A DNA stretch of 64,000 nucleotides from Seohaeicola zhoushanensis (GTDB lineage Bacteria; Pseudomonadota; Alphaproteobacteria; Rhodobacterales; Rhodobacteraceae). Under the pieces are notes generated by a model. The model was not told the DNA's origin and did not search any database. It worked only from the letters and a program-made list of their open reading frames with translations. Of this stretch, positions 54,784 through 64,000 are shown piece by piece. A program made the position numbers and the translations under genes. The stretch's first letter is position 1, and each line of letters opens with the position of its first letter. The stretch is from positions 180,101-244,100 of the forward strand of contig NZ_BNCJ01000002.1 of NCBI RefSeq assembly GCF_014656415.1, written 5' to 3'.

Positions 54784-55938
54784 ATGCATTACAGGATAGA
54801 CCGGCGGGCGATGCTCGCCATTCTGGGCGGCGGGCTGGTGGCGGCCTGCTCGAACCCGGTGGGGCCGATGACCACGGTATCGGCGCCGGGCCCGTCGTGG
54901 CCGACCGCGCCCAACCCTGCCTTCGACGCCTGGGTCGACGGCTTCCGCGCGCGCGCCATCGCCAAGGGCATCTCGCCGGCAACCGTCGCCAGCGCCTTTC
55001 GCGGCGTGGGCTTCCTGCCCGGCGTGGTCGAGCGTGACCGCAACCAGACCGAGTTCACCCGCACGCTGGAAGACTACCTCGCCATCGCCGCCTCGGAGGA
55101 GCGCATCACCAAGGGCCGCGCCGCGCTGGCGCGCCACGGCGGCACGCTCTCGGCCATCGAAGCGCGCTATGGCGTGCCGGCCAACGTCGTGGTCGCGGTC
55201 TGGGGGCTGGAAAGCTTCTACGGCGAGCGGCGCGGCAATGCGCCGATCATCTCCTCGCTGGCGACGCTGGCCTTCGACGGCCGTCGTGGCGCCTTCTTCG
55301 AGGGGCAGCTGATCGCGGCGCTTCAGATCCTGGAAAACGGCGATGTCACCCCTGCCGGCATGACCGGCAGCTGGGCCGGGGCGATGGGCCATACCCAGTT
55401 CATCCCGACCTCGTATCTCGCCTATGCCGTCGACTTCAACGGCGACGGGCGGCGCGACATCTGGTCCGACGATCCCACCGACGCGTTGGCCTCGACCGCC
55501 GCCTATCTCTCGCGCTCGGGCTGGGAGCGGGGCCGCCCCTGGGGCGGCGAGCTCGGCTCGTCCGCCGCGAATTCCGGCACCCCGGTCTCGGTGATCCAGC
55601 CGCAGCCGGGCGGGCCGCAGTTCGCCGTCTTCCGCAACTTCTCGGTGATAAAGCGCTACAACAACTCCGACCTTTACGCGCTGGGCGTCGGCCACCTCTC
55701 CGACCGCCTCGCCGGCGGCGGGCCGCTGCGCGCCAAGTTCGGCCCCGACGCGCGCGGCATGACGCTGGACGACCGCAAGGCGCTGCAACAGCGCCTCACC
55801 GCGCGTGGCTTCGACACCGGCGGCAGCGACGGGGTGATCGGCCCCAAGACCATCAGCGCCATCCGCGACTACCAGCGCCGCAACGGCCTGGCCGAGACCG
55901 GCGAACCCTCGATGGAGCTGCTGCGCCGGCTGGGGTAG
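54784..55938 (+). CDS. lytic murein transglycosylase (MltB-like) with peptidoglycan-binding domain
   Basis: 384 residues. Signal with lipobox (AILGGGLVAAC), then the catalytic domain with YGVPANVVVAVWGLESFYG (Glu of the ES motif about residue 145), MTGSWAGAMGHTQFIPTSY and NGDGRRDIW, as in SLT-fold MltB/family 3 transglycosylases. C-terminal PG_binding_1 domain (about 320-380) with RGFDTGGSDGVIGPKTISAIRDYQ. Outer-membrane or periplasm, cleaves glycan strands. Followed by an MFS gene 69 bases downstream. Confidence 0.92.
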   Translation: MHYRIDRRAMLAILGGGLVAACSNPVGPMTTVSAPGPSWPTAPNPAFDAWVDGFRARAIAKGISPATVASAFRGVGFLPGVVERDRNQTEFTRTLEDYLAIAASEERITKGRAALARHGGTLSAIEARYGVPANVVVAVWGLESFYGERRGNAPIISSLATLAFDGRRGAFFEGQLIAALQILENGDVTPAGMTGSWAGAMGHTQFIPTSYLAYAVDFNGDGRRDIWSDDPTDALASTAAYLSRSGWERGRPWGGELGSSAANSGTPVSVIQPQPGGPQFAVFRNFSVIKRYNNSDLYALGVGHLSDRLAGGGPLRAKFGPDARGMTLDDRKALQQRLTARGFDTGGSDGVIGPKTISAIRDYQRRNGLAETGEPSMELLRRLG

Positions 55939-56007
55939 GGGCGCAAAGCCCCGGAACCCGGATAATCATGCTGGCAAATTGTGCGAGGCGGCCCTAGCGT
56001 CGCCCGC

Positions 56008-57228
56008 ATGAGCACCACCGATATTCACGACAGCGCATATTCCTGGTTCCGTCTCTGCGTCACCATGGCCATCGCGATGGTCGCCAACGTGGGGATCTGG
56101 GCCATCGTCCTGGTCCTGCCCGCGGTCGAGGCCGAGTTCGGTGTCAGCCGGGCCGATGCCTCGCTGGCCTATACGCTGACGATGATGGGCTTTGCCGCCG
56201 GCAACCTGCTGATCGGGCGCGTCGTCGATCGCTTCGGGGTGACGCTGGCGCTGATCGGGGCCTCGGTGATCTCGGCCTGCGGCTACCTGCTGTCGATGGT
56301 GGCACCGACGATGGGGCTGCTCTGGCTGACCCACCTGCTGCTCGGCCTCGGCACCGCGGTCGGCTTCGGCCCGCTGATGGCCGATATCTCGCACTGGTTC
56401 CTGCGCCGCCGTGGCATCGCCGTGGCGCTGGTGGCCAGCGGCAATTACATCTCGGGCGGCATCTGGCCCACCATCCTGACGCCGATGCTGGTCAATGGCG
56501 ACTGGCGGCAGGTCTACCTGCTGCTGGCGGTTGTCACCCTCGTCGCGGTGATCCCGCTGGCCCTGCTGTTGCGCCGCCGACTACCGGACGAGGCCCATGG
56601 CGTCGCCCAGGCGGCCTCCGACCTCAAGGCGATGAGCGCCGGTTTCACGCCGCGCCAGCTGCAATGGCTGCTGGGCCTGGCCGGGATCGGCTGCTGCATC
56701 GCCATGTCGATGCCGCAGGTCCATATCGTCGCCTATTGCATCGGCCTGGGCTACGGCCCGGCGGTGGGGGCGGACCTGCTCTCGCTGATGCTGCTGGGCG
56801 GAGCCGCCAGCCGGATCTTCTTCGGCCTCGTCGCCGACCGCCTCGGCGGCGTGCGAACGGTGCTGGTGGGCGCGCTGCTGCAGGCGCTGGCCCTGGCGCT
56901 CTACCTGCCCTGGGACGCGATGGTGCCGCTCTATGTCATCAGCCTGGTCTTCGGCCTCAGCCAGGGCGGCATCGTGCCGAGCTATGCGCTGGTTGTGCGC
57001 GAATACATGCCCGCGCGCGAGGCCGGGGCGCGGGTCGGTTTCGTGCTGATGATGACGGTGCTGGGCATGGCCATCGGCGGCTGGATGTCGGGCTGGATCT
57101 ACGACCTCTCCGGCAGCTACCGGATGGCCTTCCTGAACGGGGTGTTGTGGAACGGGCTGACCGTCGGGGTCATGCTGCTTTTGCTCGCCCGGTCGAGGCC
57201 AAGAGCGCCGAAGGCGGCGGTGGTTTGA
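56008..57228 (+). CDS. MFS transporter (possibly oxalate/formate antiporter-like)
   Basis: 406 residues with about 12 membrane helices. Starts MSTTDIHDSAYSWFRLCVTMAIA with the conserved loop IGRVVDRFGVTLALIGA, then VRTVLVGALLQALALALY in the second half. Placement in the OFA/monocarboxylate-like branch is a guess from general look (SHWFLRRRGIAVALVASGNYISG). Substrate unknown. Confidence 0.8.
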   Translation: MSTTDIHDSAYSWFRLCVTMAIAMVANVGIWAIVLVLPAVEAEFGVSRADASLAYTLTMMGFAAGNLLIGRVVDRFGVTLALIGASVISACGYLLSMVAPTMGLLWLTHLLLGLGTAVGFGPLMADISHWFLRRRGIAVALVASGNYISGGIWPTILTPMLVNGDWRQVYLLLAVVTLVAVIPLALLLRRRLPDEAHGVAQAASDLKAMSAGFTPRQLQWLLGLAGIGCCIAMSMPQVHIVAYCIGLGYGPAVGADLLSLMLLGGAASRIFFGLVADRLGGVRTVLVGALLQALALALYLPWDAMVPLYVISLVFGLSQGGIVPSYALVVREYMPAREAGARVGFVLMMTVLGMAIGGWMSGWIYDLSGSYRMAFLNGVLWNGLTVGVMLLLLARSRPRAPKAAVV

Positions 57229-57304
57229 GGCAGGCGAGAACCGCCCCGGAAAAGGTCACTCTGCCTTAATCGTTTTGAGTCAATAACTTGACCCCCCGTC
57301 CCAG

Positions 57305-58216
57305 CTAGGACACCTCTCCGCCAAGGTGTTTTTCGCCCCTTTCACGCGCCAGTTTCATCTGCCGCGTCCGCTCGCGGAACCGCGCCTTGTCCTCGGCGCT
57401 GGTTTCGTCGAAGCAGTGATGGCAGGACACCCCCGCCTCGTATTCCGGCCGGCCCGTATCCTCGGGCTCCAGCGGCCGCCGGCAGCCATGGCAAAGCAGA
57501 TGCGCCCCCGGCTTCAGCCCGTGCCCGACGCTGATCCGCCCGTCGAAGACAAAGCAGTCGCCCTGCCAGGTGCTCTGATCCTCGGGGATCTCCTCCAGGT
57601 ATTTCAGGATGCCGCCCTTGAGGTGGTAGACCTCCGGCACGCCTTGCCCCAGCAGGTAGTTCGTCGACTTCTCGCAGCGTATGCCGCCAGTACAGAACAT
57701 CGCGATCCGCTTGTTGTGAAAGCGCTCGCGGTTCGCCTCCCACCAGGCCGGGAAATCGCGGAAGCTGCGGGTCTGAGGGTCGACCGCCCCCTCGAAGGTG
57801 CCGATCGCCACCTCGTAATCGTTGCGCGTGTCGATCACCGCCACGTCGGGCTGGCGGATCAGGTCGTTCCACTCGGCCGGCGCCACGTAATGCCCGGTCC
57901 CCGCCAGCGGGTCGACATCGGGCTGGCCCATGGTGACGATCTCTTTCTTCAGCCGCACCTTCAGCTTGCCGAAGGGCTCCTCGGCGGCCTCGGCCTCCTT
58001 CCACTCCAGCCCGGCGCAGCCCGGCAGCGCCCGGATATGCGCCAGCACCGCGTCGATGCCCGCGCGCGGGCCGGCGATGGTGCCGTTGATACCCTCGCGG
58101 GCCAGCAGCAGCGTGCCCTTGACGCCCTCGGCCCGGCAAAGCGCCTCCAGCGGCCCCTTCAGCGCGGCGGGGTCGTCGAAACGGGTGAAGTGATAGAGTG
58201 CGGCGATGGTGAACAT
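57305..58216 (-). CDS. trhO: oxygen-dependent tRNA uridine(34) hydroxylase (YceA-type rhodanese)
   Basis: 303 residues. N-terminal acylphosphatase-like part [27 protein letters not shown], then a rhodanese domain with the catalytic Cys in [21 protein letters not shown], and a C-terminal cysteine-rich finger [15 protein letters not shown] and [10 protein letters not shown]. TrhO hydroxylates U34 of tRNAs. Start by family; the longer frame is Arg-rich. Confidence 0.93.
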   Translation of the reverse strand: MFTIAALYHFTRFDDPAALKGPLEALCRAEGVKGTLLLAREGINGTIAGPRAGIDAVLAHIRALPGCAGLEWKEAEAAEEPFGKLKVRLKKEIVTMGQPDVDPLAGTGHYVAPAEWNDLIRQPDVAVIDTRNDYEVAIGTFEGAVDPQTRSFRDFPAWWEANRERFHNKRIAMFCTGGIRCEKSTNYLLGQGVPEVYHLKGGILKYLEEIPEDQSTWQGDCFVFDGRISVGHGLKPGAHLLCHGCRRPLEPEDTGRPEYEAGVSCHHCFDETSAEDKARFRERTRQMKLARERGEKHLGGEVS

Positions 58217-58313
58217 GGCCCGCTCTCTAGGCCGGCGCGGCCGGCGCGGCAAGCGCACCGATTGACGCGGGCCCATGCCCCGCCTACCGATAGGGCAGCA
58301 GAAGGAGACCGCC

Positions 58314-58907
58314 ATGACCCGCGCCCTCATCGTCATCGACGTGCAGAACGACTTTTGCCCCGGCGGCGCGCTGGCGGTGCCCGAGGGCGACGCCGTGGTC
58401 GCCCCGATCAACGCCATGATGGACAGTTTCGACGCGGTGATCCTGACCCAGGACTGGCACCCTGCAGGGCATTCCTCCTTCGCCTCGGCGCATCCCGGCG
58501 CGGCGCCTTATTCGATGGTGAAGATGCCCTATGGCGACCAGGTGCTCTGGCCCGACCACTGCATCCAGAACACCCCCGGCGCGGCCTTCCACCCCGGCCT
58601 GCGCACCGATGGCGATCTCATCATCCGAAAGGGCTTCCGCCCCGGCATCGACAGCTATTCCGCCTTCTTCGAGAACGACCGCACCACCCCCACCGGCCTT
58701 GACGGCTACCTGCGCACGCGGGGGATCTCCGAGCTGGTGCTGACCGGCCTCGCCACCGATTTCTGCGTGAACTACTCGGCGCTCGACGCCGCGCGACTGG
58801 GGTTCCGGGTCAGCGTCGCGCTCGCCGCCTGCCGGGGCATCGACCTCGACGGATCGGTCGCCGCTGCCGAGTCGGCGATGCGCGAAGCCGGGGTGCAACT
58901 GGTCTGA
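58314..58907 (+). CDS. pncA: nicotinamidase/pyrazinamidase
   Basis: 197 residues. Catalytic triad Asp9, Lys106 and Cys151 ([11 protein letters not shown]), metal ligands Asp47, His49 and His53 in [10 protein letters not shown], as in PncA. It turns nicotinamide into nicotinate, which pncB downstream then uses, so the two form a salvage pair. Followed 141 bases later by pncB; a GCTGCCG/CGGCAGC hairpin sits between. Confidence 0.94.
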   Translation: MTRALIVIDVQNDFCPGGALAVPEGDAVVAPINAMMDSFDAVILTQDWHPAGHSSFASAHPGAAPYSMVKMPYGDQVLWPDHCIQNTPGAAFHPGLRTDGDLIIRKGFRPGIDSYSAFFENDRTTPTGLDGYLRTRGISELVLTGLATDFCVNYSALDAARLGFRVSVALAACRGIDLDGSVAAAESAMREAGVQLV

Positions 58908-59048
58908 GGCCGGGTGCGATGCGGGCCGCTGCCGCGCGACCGGCAGCGCCGCAACCCGCCGACCCACCGGCAGCGCATTGATTCCGCTTGGATAGCGGTC
59001 CCTGTCGTGTAACCTGTGCGCCGGAAATAAGACCGCCGGGGAAGAGCA

Positions 59049-60338
59049 TTGGACATCGCGACACGCGTCTACAATCACAAGTGGAAGATCGACCCGATCA
59101 TCCGCTCGCTGATCGACACTGATTTCTACAAGCTGCTGATGTGCCAGTCGGTCTTCCGCAACAAGCCGGACACCCGTGTCACCTTCTCGCTGATCAACCG
59201 ATCGAAACACGTGCCGCTGGCCCGGCTGATCGACGAGGGTGAGCTGCGCGAGCAGCTGGATCACATCCGCTCGCTGTCGCTCTCGCGCGGCGAGAGCACC
59301 TGGCTGCGCGGCAATACCTTCTACGGCAAGCGCCAGATGTTCCGCCCCGATTTCATGGAATGGTTCGAGAACCTGCGCCTGCCGCCCTATCACCTGGAGC
59401 GCAAGGACGACCAATACGAGCTGACCTTCGAGGGCGCCTGGCACGAGGTGATGCTCTGGGAGATCCCGGCGCTGGCAGTGCTGATGGAGCTGCGCAGCCG
59501 CGCGGTACTCAACTCGATGGGGCGGTTCGAGCTGCAGGTGCTCTATGCCCGCGCCATGACCCGGCTCTGGGAGAAGATCCAGCGCCTGCGCCAGATCGAC
59601 ACCATCGCGATCGCCGATTTCGGCACCCGGCGGCGGCATTCCTTCCTCTGGCAGGACTGGTGCGTGCAGGCGATGATCGAGGGGCTGGGCCGCAAGTTCA
59701 CCGGCACTTCGAACTGCCTGATCGCCATGCGCCGCGAGGTCGAGGCGATCGGCACCAATGCGCATGAACTCCCGATGGTCTATTCCGCCCTGGCCGAGAG
59801 TGACGAGGCACTGGCCCGCGCGCCCTACGAGGTGCTGTCGGACTGGCACGAGGAGCATGACGGCAACCTGCGGATCATCCTGCCCGATACCTATGGCACC
59901 AAGGGCTTCCTCGAGAATGCGCCCGACTGGCTGACCACCTGGACCGGTATCCGGATCGACAGCGGCGATCCGGCCGCGGGGGCCGAGCTGGCCATCGACT
60001 GGTGGCGCGCGCGCGGCGAGGATCCGAATACCAAACGGGTGATCTTCTCCGACGGGCTGGACGTCGACAAGATCGTCGAGTTGCACGCCCGCTTCGCCGG
60101 GCGGGTCAATGTCTCCTTCGGTTGGGGCACCCTGCTCACCAATGATTTCCGCGGCTTCGTGGCCAATGATGCGCTGGCGCCCTTCTCGCTGGTCTGCAAG
60201 GCGGTGAGCGCCAATGGCCGCCCGACCGTCAAGCTCTCGGACAACCCCGAGAAGGCGATGGGGCCGAAGGATGAGATCGAGCGCTACAAGCGCGTCTTCG
60301 GGGTGGGCGAACAGCAGCGCATGCCGGTCGAGGTCTGA
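59049..60338 (+). CDS. pncB: nicotinate phosphoribosyltransferase
   Basis: 429 residues from a TTG start (MDIATRVYNHKWKIDPIIRSL). Conserved PncB blocks DTDFYKLLMCQSVF, ADFGTRRRHSFLWQDW, FTGTSNCLIAMR, HELPMVYSAL and ISFGWGTLLTNDFRG. It joins nicotinate to PRPP in the Preiss-Handler route, acting on the nicotinate from PncA. Confidence 0.94.
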   Translation: MDIATRVYNHKWKIDPIIRSLIDTDFYKLLMCQSVFRNKPDTRVTFSLINRSKHVPLARLIDEGELREQLDHIRSLSLSRGESTWLRGNTFYGKRQMFRPDFMEWFENLRLPPYHLERKDDQYELTFEGAWHEVMLWEIPALAVLMELRSRAVLNSMGRFELQVLYARAMTRLWEKIQRLRQIDTIAIADFGTRRRHSFLWQDWCVQAMIEGLGRKFTGTSNCLIAMRREVEAIGTNAHELPMVYSALAESDEALARAPYEVLSDWHEEHDGNLRIILPDTYGTKGFLENAPDWLTTWTGIRIDSGDPAAGAELAIDWWRARGEDPNTKRVIFSDGLDVDKIVELHARFAGRVNVSFGWGTLLTNDFRGFVANDALAPFSLVCKAVSANGRPTVKLSDNPEKAMGPKDEIERYKRVFGVGEQQRMPVEV

Positions 60339-60342
60339 CACC

Positions 60343-61662
60343 TCAGAACCGCGGCATCGAGAAACAGAACACCGCGCCGCTCGGTTGCGCCGGGCGCAGC
60401 GACAGCTGCGTGCCCCAGCGCGTCACGATCCGGCGCACCAGCGCCAGGCCGACGCCGCTGACCTCGTCGGGCTTGCTGGCCTTGGACATGGTCCAGAACA
60501 TGTCGAAGACCCGCCCGGCGTGCTCGCCGGGAATGCCGGGGCCGTTGTCCTCCACCTCGAAGCGGTGAATCCGGCGGTCGGCCTGATAGCGGATGATGAT
60601 GTCGGGCCGGTTCTGGGGGTGGTGCTTGACCGCATTCGAGATCAGGTTGCGCAGGATGATCTCGAGTTCGACCCGCTGCGCGCGCACCACGGGAAAGGTG
60701 CCCTCCAGCCGCACCGAGACGCCGGGCGGCACGTGCAGTTGCACGATGGCGTCGACGGTCTGGCGCAGGTCGACCTCGCTGATCTCCTGCGCCGCGCCCT
60801 CGATCAGGATGTAGCGGAACACAGCCTTGATCAGCGAATCGAGCAACGCCGCGCGCTCCGAGATCGCGCCCAGGTGCGTGCGCACCGCGCCGAAGTCCTG
60901 CGCGCTGCCCTCCGCCGCGTCCTCGGTGGCGAATTCGGCCAGCGCCGCGATCTGGCGCAGTGGCGCGCGCAGGTCATGGGCGGCGACCTGGGTGAACTGC
61001 TCGATCTCCTCGATCCGCCGGGCGTCATGCTCCAGCCGCATCCGCGCGCGTTGCCGCATCAGCACCAGAAGCCCCAGCGAGAGCATCGCCGCCAGCGCAT
61101 AGGGCAGTATGAAGAGCACGAGGTTACGGTCGTCCAGCGCCAGTTGCTGCGCCTTCATCCGCGCTTCGACCCGAGCGCGCACCACCGCGAGTTCGGCCAG
61201 AGCGGCATCGTCGGAGACGCGCACCGCAGCGTCGATCTCGGAGGCGCTGCGGCCTTCGCGGTGCATCCGGGTGATCACGTCGATATAGGCGCGATACTCC
61301 GCGATCATGGCGCGCTGCGCGCCGAGCGGCAGGTCGAGTTCCGCCGCCGCCACCTGCGCCGCCAGCCTGTTGAGCACAGCCATCGATCGTTCGGCCGCGG
61401 CCACGGCGGCTTCGCGATAGCGCGGTTCGTCCGGCCGCAGCACCCAGTTCTTGAAGTTGTGGATCAACCCGCCATAGCCCAGACTCTGCTGCTGGTCGAG
61501 AATGGTGGTGTAATAGCGCAGCTGCCGCTCACCCAGCCGTGCCTGGTCCTGCCGCAACGACAGGAACAGGAAGGCGAAGAGCGCCGAGGTAAACGCGGCA
61601 ACCACCAGCAGGCTCAGCGTCAGCACCCTGATGTTCCGTTTCAATTGCCTTTCGGGGGTCAT
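60343..61662 (-). CDS. orphan membrane sensor histidine kinase
   Basis: 439 residues. Two membrane segments (about 13-36 and 182-204) enclose a periplasmic sensor of about 145 residues containing GYGGLIHNFKNWVLR. Kinase core: phospho-His229 in QVAAHDLRAPLRQIAA, N box LRNLISNAVKHH, G1 VEDNGPGIP and G2 SGVGLALVRRIV. No response regulator gene adjacent: pncB lies convergent on one side, a DMT gene upstream. Start ATG before TPERQLKRN. Confidence 0.9.
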   Translation of the reverse strand: MTPERQLKRNIRVLTLSLLVVAAFTSALFAFLFLSLRQDQARLGERQLRYYTTILDQQQSLGYGGLIHNFKNWVLRPDEPRYREAAVAAAERSMAVLNRLAAQVAAAELDLPLGAQRAMIAEYRAYIDVITRMHREGRSASEIDAAVRVSDDAALAELAVVRARVEARMKAQQLALDDRNLVLFILPYALAAMLSLGLLVLMRQRARMRLEHDARRIEEIEQFTQVAAHDLRAPLRQIAALAEFATEDAAEGSAQDFGAVRTHLGAISERAALLDSLIKAVFRYILIEGAAQEISEVDLRQTVDAIVQLHVPPGVSVRLEGTFPVVRAQRVELEIILRNLISNAVKHHPQNRPDIIIRYQADRRIHRFEVEDNGPGIPGEHAGRVFDMFWTMSKASKPDEVSGVGLALVRRIVTRWGTQLSLRPAQPSGAVFCFSMPRF

Positions 61663-61753
61663 CCGGCCTTTCCCTGCAGTCCCGTTGATCCGGGCAGGGC
61701 GGCACATTAGGCGGCGAATCGTTAATAATCCCTGAGCGGCTGCCGGGGCTTTC

Positions 61754-62659
61754 TCAGGCGGTCCGACCCCGCCTCAGCCGGCGCTCGCGCCAGATCACCA
61801 GCAGCCCGCCTATCACGATCAGGATGGCGCCGGGGAACAGGTCGCTCCAGGGCGCCTCGTCGAAGAACAGCCAGCCAAAGACAAAGGCGGTTGGTATGCC
61901 GAAATAGGAGAAGGGCGCGATGTTGCTCTGCTCGGTCTTGCGGTAGGCGGTGACCATGCAGAGCACCGCCAGCCCGCCGAAGCACCCCATTGCGGCGATC
62001 CAGCCGATATCCTCGGTCTGGCGGATCTCCGAGAAGCCGCCCATCAGGGGCACCAGCAGCACCGAGCCGAACAGCGCGACCGAGGAGGAATAGAGGTTGA
62101 CCAGCGCGCTCGGCACCCCGGCGTCGATGCGCCGCGCCAGCACCCCTGCCAGCGCATAGGCGAAGGCCGCGCCCAGCGGCGCGAGGGCGGCGGCCGAGAA
62201 GGTCTCGCGCCCCGGGCCCATCACCAGGATCACCCCGGCAAAGCCGATCAGCACCGCCGACCAGCGCGCCGGGCCGACCCGTTCGCCCAGCAGCGGCACC
62301 GCCAGCGCTGTCATGAACATCGCGTTGCAATAGCTGATGGTCGCCGCCGTGGCGAAGGGCAGGGTGCCGAGCGCGTAGTAGAAGCAGAGCTGGGCCAGCG
62401 CGATGATCCCCCCGCGCGCGCAGGCAAGCGGCCATTGCCGCACCTTCCACTGCCGCCCGCCGCTGTGCCAGGCAGCAGAGAGCCAGAGCGCGATCACGGT
62501 CGGCACCAGCCCGACCACATTGCGATAGGCCGAGAGTTCGGCGGCCGAGTAGTGCGGCGACAGGTGCTTGATGACCAGGCCCATGAGGTCGAACAGGACG
62601 ATGGCCACCAGCGACAGCAGGATGGCCTGCCCGGTACGGTCCTCGGGCCGGGCGCTCAC
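61754..62659 (-). CDS. EamA/DMT family transporter
   Basis: 301 residues, about 10 membrane helices arranged as two EamA repeats (LSLVAIVLFDLMGLVIKHLSPHYSAAELSAYRNVVG, and VPSALVNLYSSSVALFGSVLL). A likely metabolite exporter; substrate unknown. Overlaps the next upstream membrane-protein gene by ATGA (62656-62659). Confidence 0.88.
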   Translation of the reverse strand: MSARPEDRTGQAILLSLVAIVLFDLMGLVIKHLSPHYSAAELSAYRNVVGLVPTVIALWLSAAWHSGGRQWKVRQWPLACARGGIIALAQLCFYYALGTLPFATAATISYCNAMFMTALAVPLLGERVGPARWSAVLIGFAGVILVMGPGRETFSAAALAPLGAAFAYALAGVLARRIDAGVPSALVNLYSSSVALFGSVLLVPLMGGFSEIRQTEDIGWIAAMGCFGGLAVLCMVTAYRKTEQSNIAPFSYFGIPTAFVFGWLFFDEAPWSDLFPGAILIVIGGLLVIWRERRLRRGRTA

Positions 62660-63177
62660 GCCGTGGCCCGCGCGCGGCGGCGCACCAGCCAGAAGGCGGC
62701 GATGGTGCCGAGGAAGCCGCCGAGGTAGCTGGCGTTATGCATCATCCCGGCGCGCAGGAAGCCGACCGGATCGCCGACCTTGATCGGCAGCGTCACGGCG
62801 GCCGCGGTCTCGGGCGTCACCACGTAGAGGCCGAAGACCAGCCCCGCCAGCGAGGTCAGCGCGGTGACGAAGGCCGCCAGCGCAATCGCCGCCAGCCCGA
62901 CGCGGAAGAACCGCGCGGCGGGGCGCAGGGTCAGCACGCCCATCACGAAGGGCGGCAGGCCGATCAGAACGCCCATCCACCAGCTTGCCAGCACCCCGAC
63001 CTCGGCGGCGCCGAGGCGGGGGTCCATCTCGCGCGGGATGGTGAACTGGCGGAACTTGAAGGCGTGGAAATAGTCGGGGCCGACGGTATAGCTCACCTGG
63101 TTGTGCAGCGCCCCGAAGGCCGCCGCCACCAGCACCGCCAGGCCCATCAGGCCGAGGAAGACCCCGGCCCTAGCCAT
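62656..63177 (-). CDS. membrane protein of unknown function
   Basis: 173 residues with about four membrane segments: GVFLGLMGLAVLVAAAFGAL, then LASWWMGVLIGLPPFVMGVLTL, VGLAAIALAAFVTALTSLAGLVFGLYVVT and ASYLGGFLGTIAAFWLVRR. Contains YTVGPDYFHAFKFRQFTIPREMDPR in the first loop. Not recognised. Overlaps the aldehyde dehydrogenase gene by 8 bases and the DMT gene by 4, so all three should be one operon. Confidence 0.7.
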   Translation of the reverse strand: MARAGVFLGLMGLAVLVAAAFGALHNQVSYTVGPDYFHAFKFRQFTIPREMDPRLGAAEVGVLASWWMGVLIGLPPFVMGVLTLRPAARFFRVGLAAIALAAFVTALTSLAGLVFGLYVVTPETAAAVTLPIKVGDPVGFLRAGMMHNASYLGGFLGTIAAFWLVRRRARATA

Positions 63178-64000
63178 GATGGGCGGCGACCGTCTTCAGC
63201 TGCGAGAAGCCATACAGAGCCTCGAACCCCTTCTCGCGGCCATGGCCCGACTTGCCGACGCCGCCGAAGGGCAGCTCGACCCCGCCACCGGCGCCATAGT
63301 TGTTGATGAAGACCTGGCCCGCGTGCAGCGCCTTTGCCAGCCGCATCTGGCGCGCGCCGTCGCGGGTCCAGATGCTGGCGACCAGGCCGTAGTCGGTGCC
63401 GTTGGCGATCTTCACCGCCTCTTCCTCGGTGTCGAAGGGGATCAGCACCTGCACCGGGCCGAAGATCTCGTCGCGGGCCAGCACGTGGTCATGCGGGACA
63501 TCGGCGAAGAGCGTCGGTTTGACATAGGCCCCGGTTCCGGGCGCATGGGGCACGATAGTGCCCTCGCCGGCAATCGGCAGGTCGGCGCCCTTGGCGAGGA
63601 AGCCGGTCACGATCTCCTTCTGGCGCGCCGAGATCAGCGGCCCGAGGCGCAGGTCCTCGGGCGCCGGGCCCACGGTCAGCGCGCGATAGGCCTCGGCCAT
63701 GCCCGCCTTGACCGTCTCGTAGACCCCGCGCTGCACGAGGATGCGCGAGCTGGCCGAGCAGGTCTGCCCGGCGTTCTGCACGCCCGCATTGACGAGGAAG
63801 GGCAGGGCGGCGTCGATATCGGCGTCGTCGAAGACCAGCTGGGGCGACTTGCCGCCCAGCTCCAGTGTCACCGGCACCACGTTCTTCGCCGCGGCGGTCT
63901 GGATCAGCACCCCGGTGCGCACCGAGCCGGTAAAGCTCATGTGCTGGATGCCCGGATGCCCGGCCAGCGCCGCGCCGGCCTCGGCACCGAGCCCCGGCAC
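63170..64000 (-). CDS. aldehyde dehydrogenase family protein (5' part beyond the window)
   Basis: 276 residues of the C-terminal part; the start lies beyond position 64000. Glu in LELGGKSPQLVF, catalytic Cys in NAGQTCSASSRILV, and FGPVQVLIPFDTEEEAV, NYGAGGGVELPFGGVGKSGHGRE at the end. Complete to the stop. First of a three-gene operon with a membrane protein and an EamA exporter. Substrate unknown. Confidence 0.9.
   Translation of the reverse strand: MPGLGAEAGAALAGHPGIQHMSFTGSVRTGVLIQTAAAKNVVPVTLELGGKSPQLVFDDADIDAALPFLVNAGVQNAGQTCSASSRILVQRGVYETVKAGMAEAYRALTVGPAPEDLRLGPLISARQKEIVTGFLAKGADLPIAGEGTIVPHAPGTGAYVKPTLFADVPHDHVLARDEIFGPVQVLIPFDTEEEAVKIANGTDYGLVASIWTRDGARQMRLAKALHAGQVFINNYGAGGGVELPFGGVGKSGHGREKGFEALYGFSQLKTVAAHHG

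Noticed and set aside
57229-57304. Small RNA or promoter between the MFS and trhO genes
   Set aside because: The 76-base convergent gap has AT-richer sequence, but no clear hairpin with a T run or promoter pair could be made out.

Overview
The window is very GC-rich and almost fully coding: 68 protein genes, no rRNA, tRNA, insertion sequence, prophage or CRISPR array that I could find, and no gene-free stretch longer than about 260 bases. Gene content and style point to a chromosomal segment of a Rhodobacterales alphaproteobacterium (Rhodobacteraceae in the broad sense). The signs are small families typical of that order (DUF1523, DUF2794, a DUF1674/SDHAF4 protein, a DUF3035 lipoprotein, a branching glycosyltransferase with a long extra domain), rpmI-rplT and rbfA/dapB arrangements, and dispersed intergenic elements with the TTCTTCTCTTCTCAAATACTC core. 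The species cannot be read from this sequence alone.

Layout. 0-11 kb: a VOC protein, an orphan Tat-exported peptide-type substrate-binding protein, a class I glutamine amidotransferase, pheS, a serine hydrolase plus exporter pair, a glutaredoxin-MauE fusion coupled to a DUF305 protein, rplT-rpmI and pyk. 11-14 kb: an N-formylglutamate amidohydrolase homologue, a DUF1244 protein and a GT14-like glycosyltransferase. 13.9-23 kb: a long, tightly packed minus-strand cluster with largely unassigned products: a coiled-coil protein, a toxin-antitoxin pair, an unknown 377-residue protein, an AAA+ ATPase, a LysM-like coiled-coil protein, a small membrane protein, a DUF559 nuclease framed by a 45-bp inverted repeat, a 448-residue unknown, another small membrane protein and a DUF1523 protein, ending at a strong terminator. 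This is the best candidate for an undescribed system. 23-41 kb is mostly housekeeping: rbfA, dapB, an SDR/AraC pair, SDHAF4, rsmB, a heparinase-like protein, purH, lspA, a BamF-like lipoprotein, a paired M16 peptidase system, a SulP transporter without STAS domain, a PaaX-like regulator, an NlpC/P60 hydrolase and a leucyl aminopeptidase. 41-48 kb: a degenerate HPt-like protein, beta-carbonic anhydrase, a MuiA-like protein, asd, an MFS carrier and a DUF3095 cyclase-like protein.

48.0-54.7 kb is a homoprotocatechuate (3,4-dihydroxyphenylacetate) meta-cleavage operon: hpaF-hpaE-hpaD-aromatic amino acid decarboxylase-hpaG-hpaH on the minus strand, with a divergent MarR-type hpaR. The decarboxylase fused into the operon by 4-bp overlaps suggests that aromatic amino acids or DOPA feed the ring-cleavage route. 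54.7-64 kb: a lytic transglycosylase, an MFS carrier, the tRNA hydroxylase trhO, NAD salvage (pncA, pncB), an orphan histidine kinase, and a minus-strand group of a truncated-by-window aldehyde dehydrogenase, a membrane protein and an EamA exporter.

Structural DNA signals besides genes: a family of hairpin elements with compensating base changes at 30.65 kb and 47.94 kb, four dispersed Rhodobacteraceae-type intergenic elements, a 25-bp inverted repeat inside the unknown operon, a 13-bp operator-like palindrome before the antitoxin gene, and several clear intrinsic terminators.
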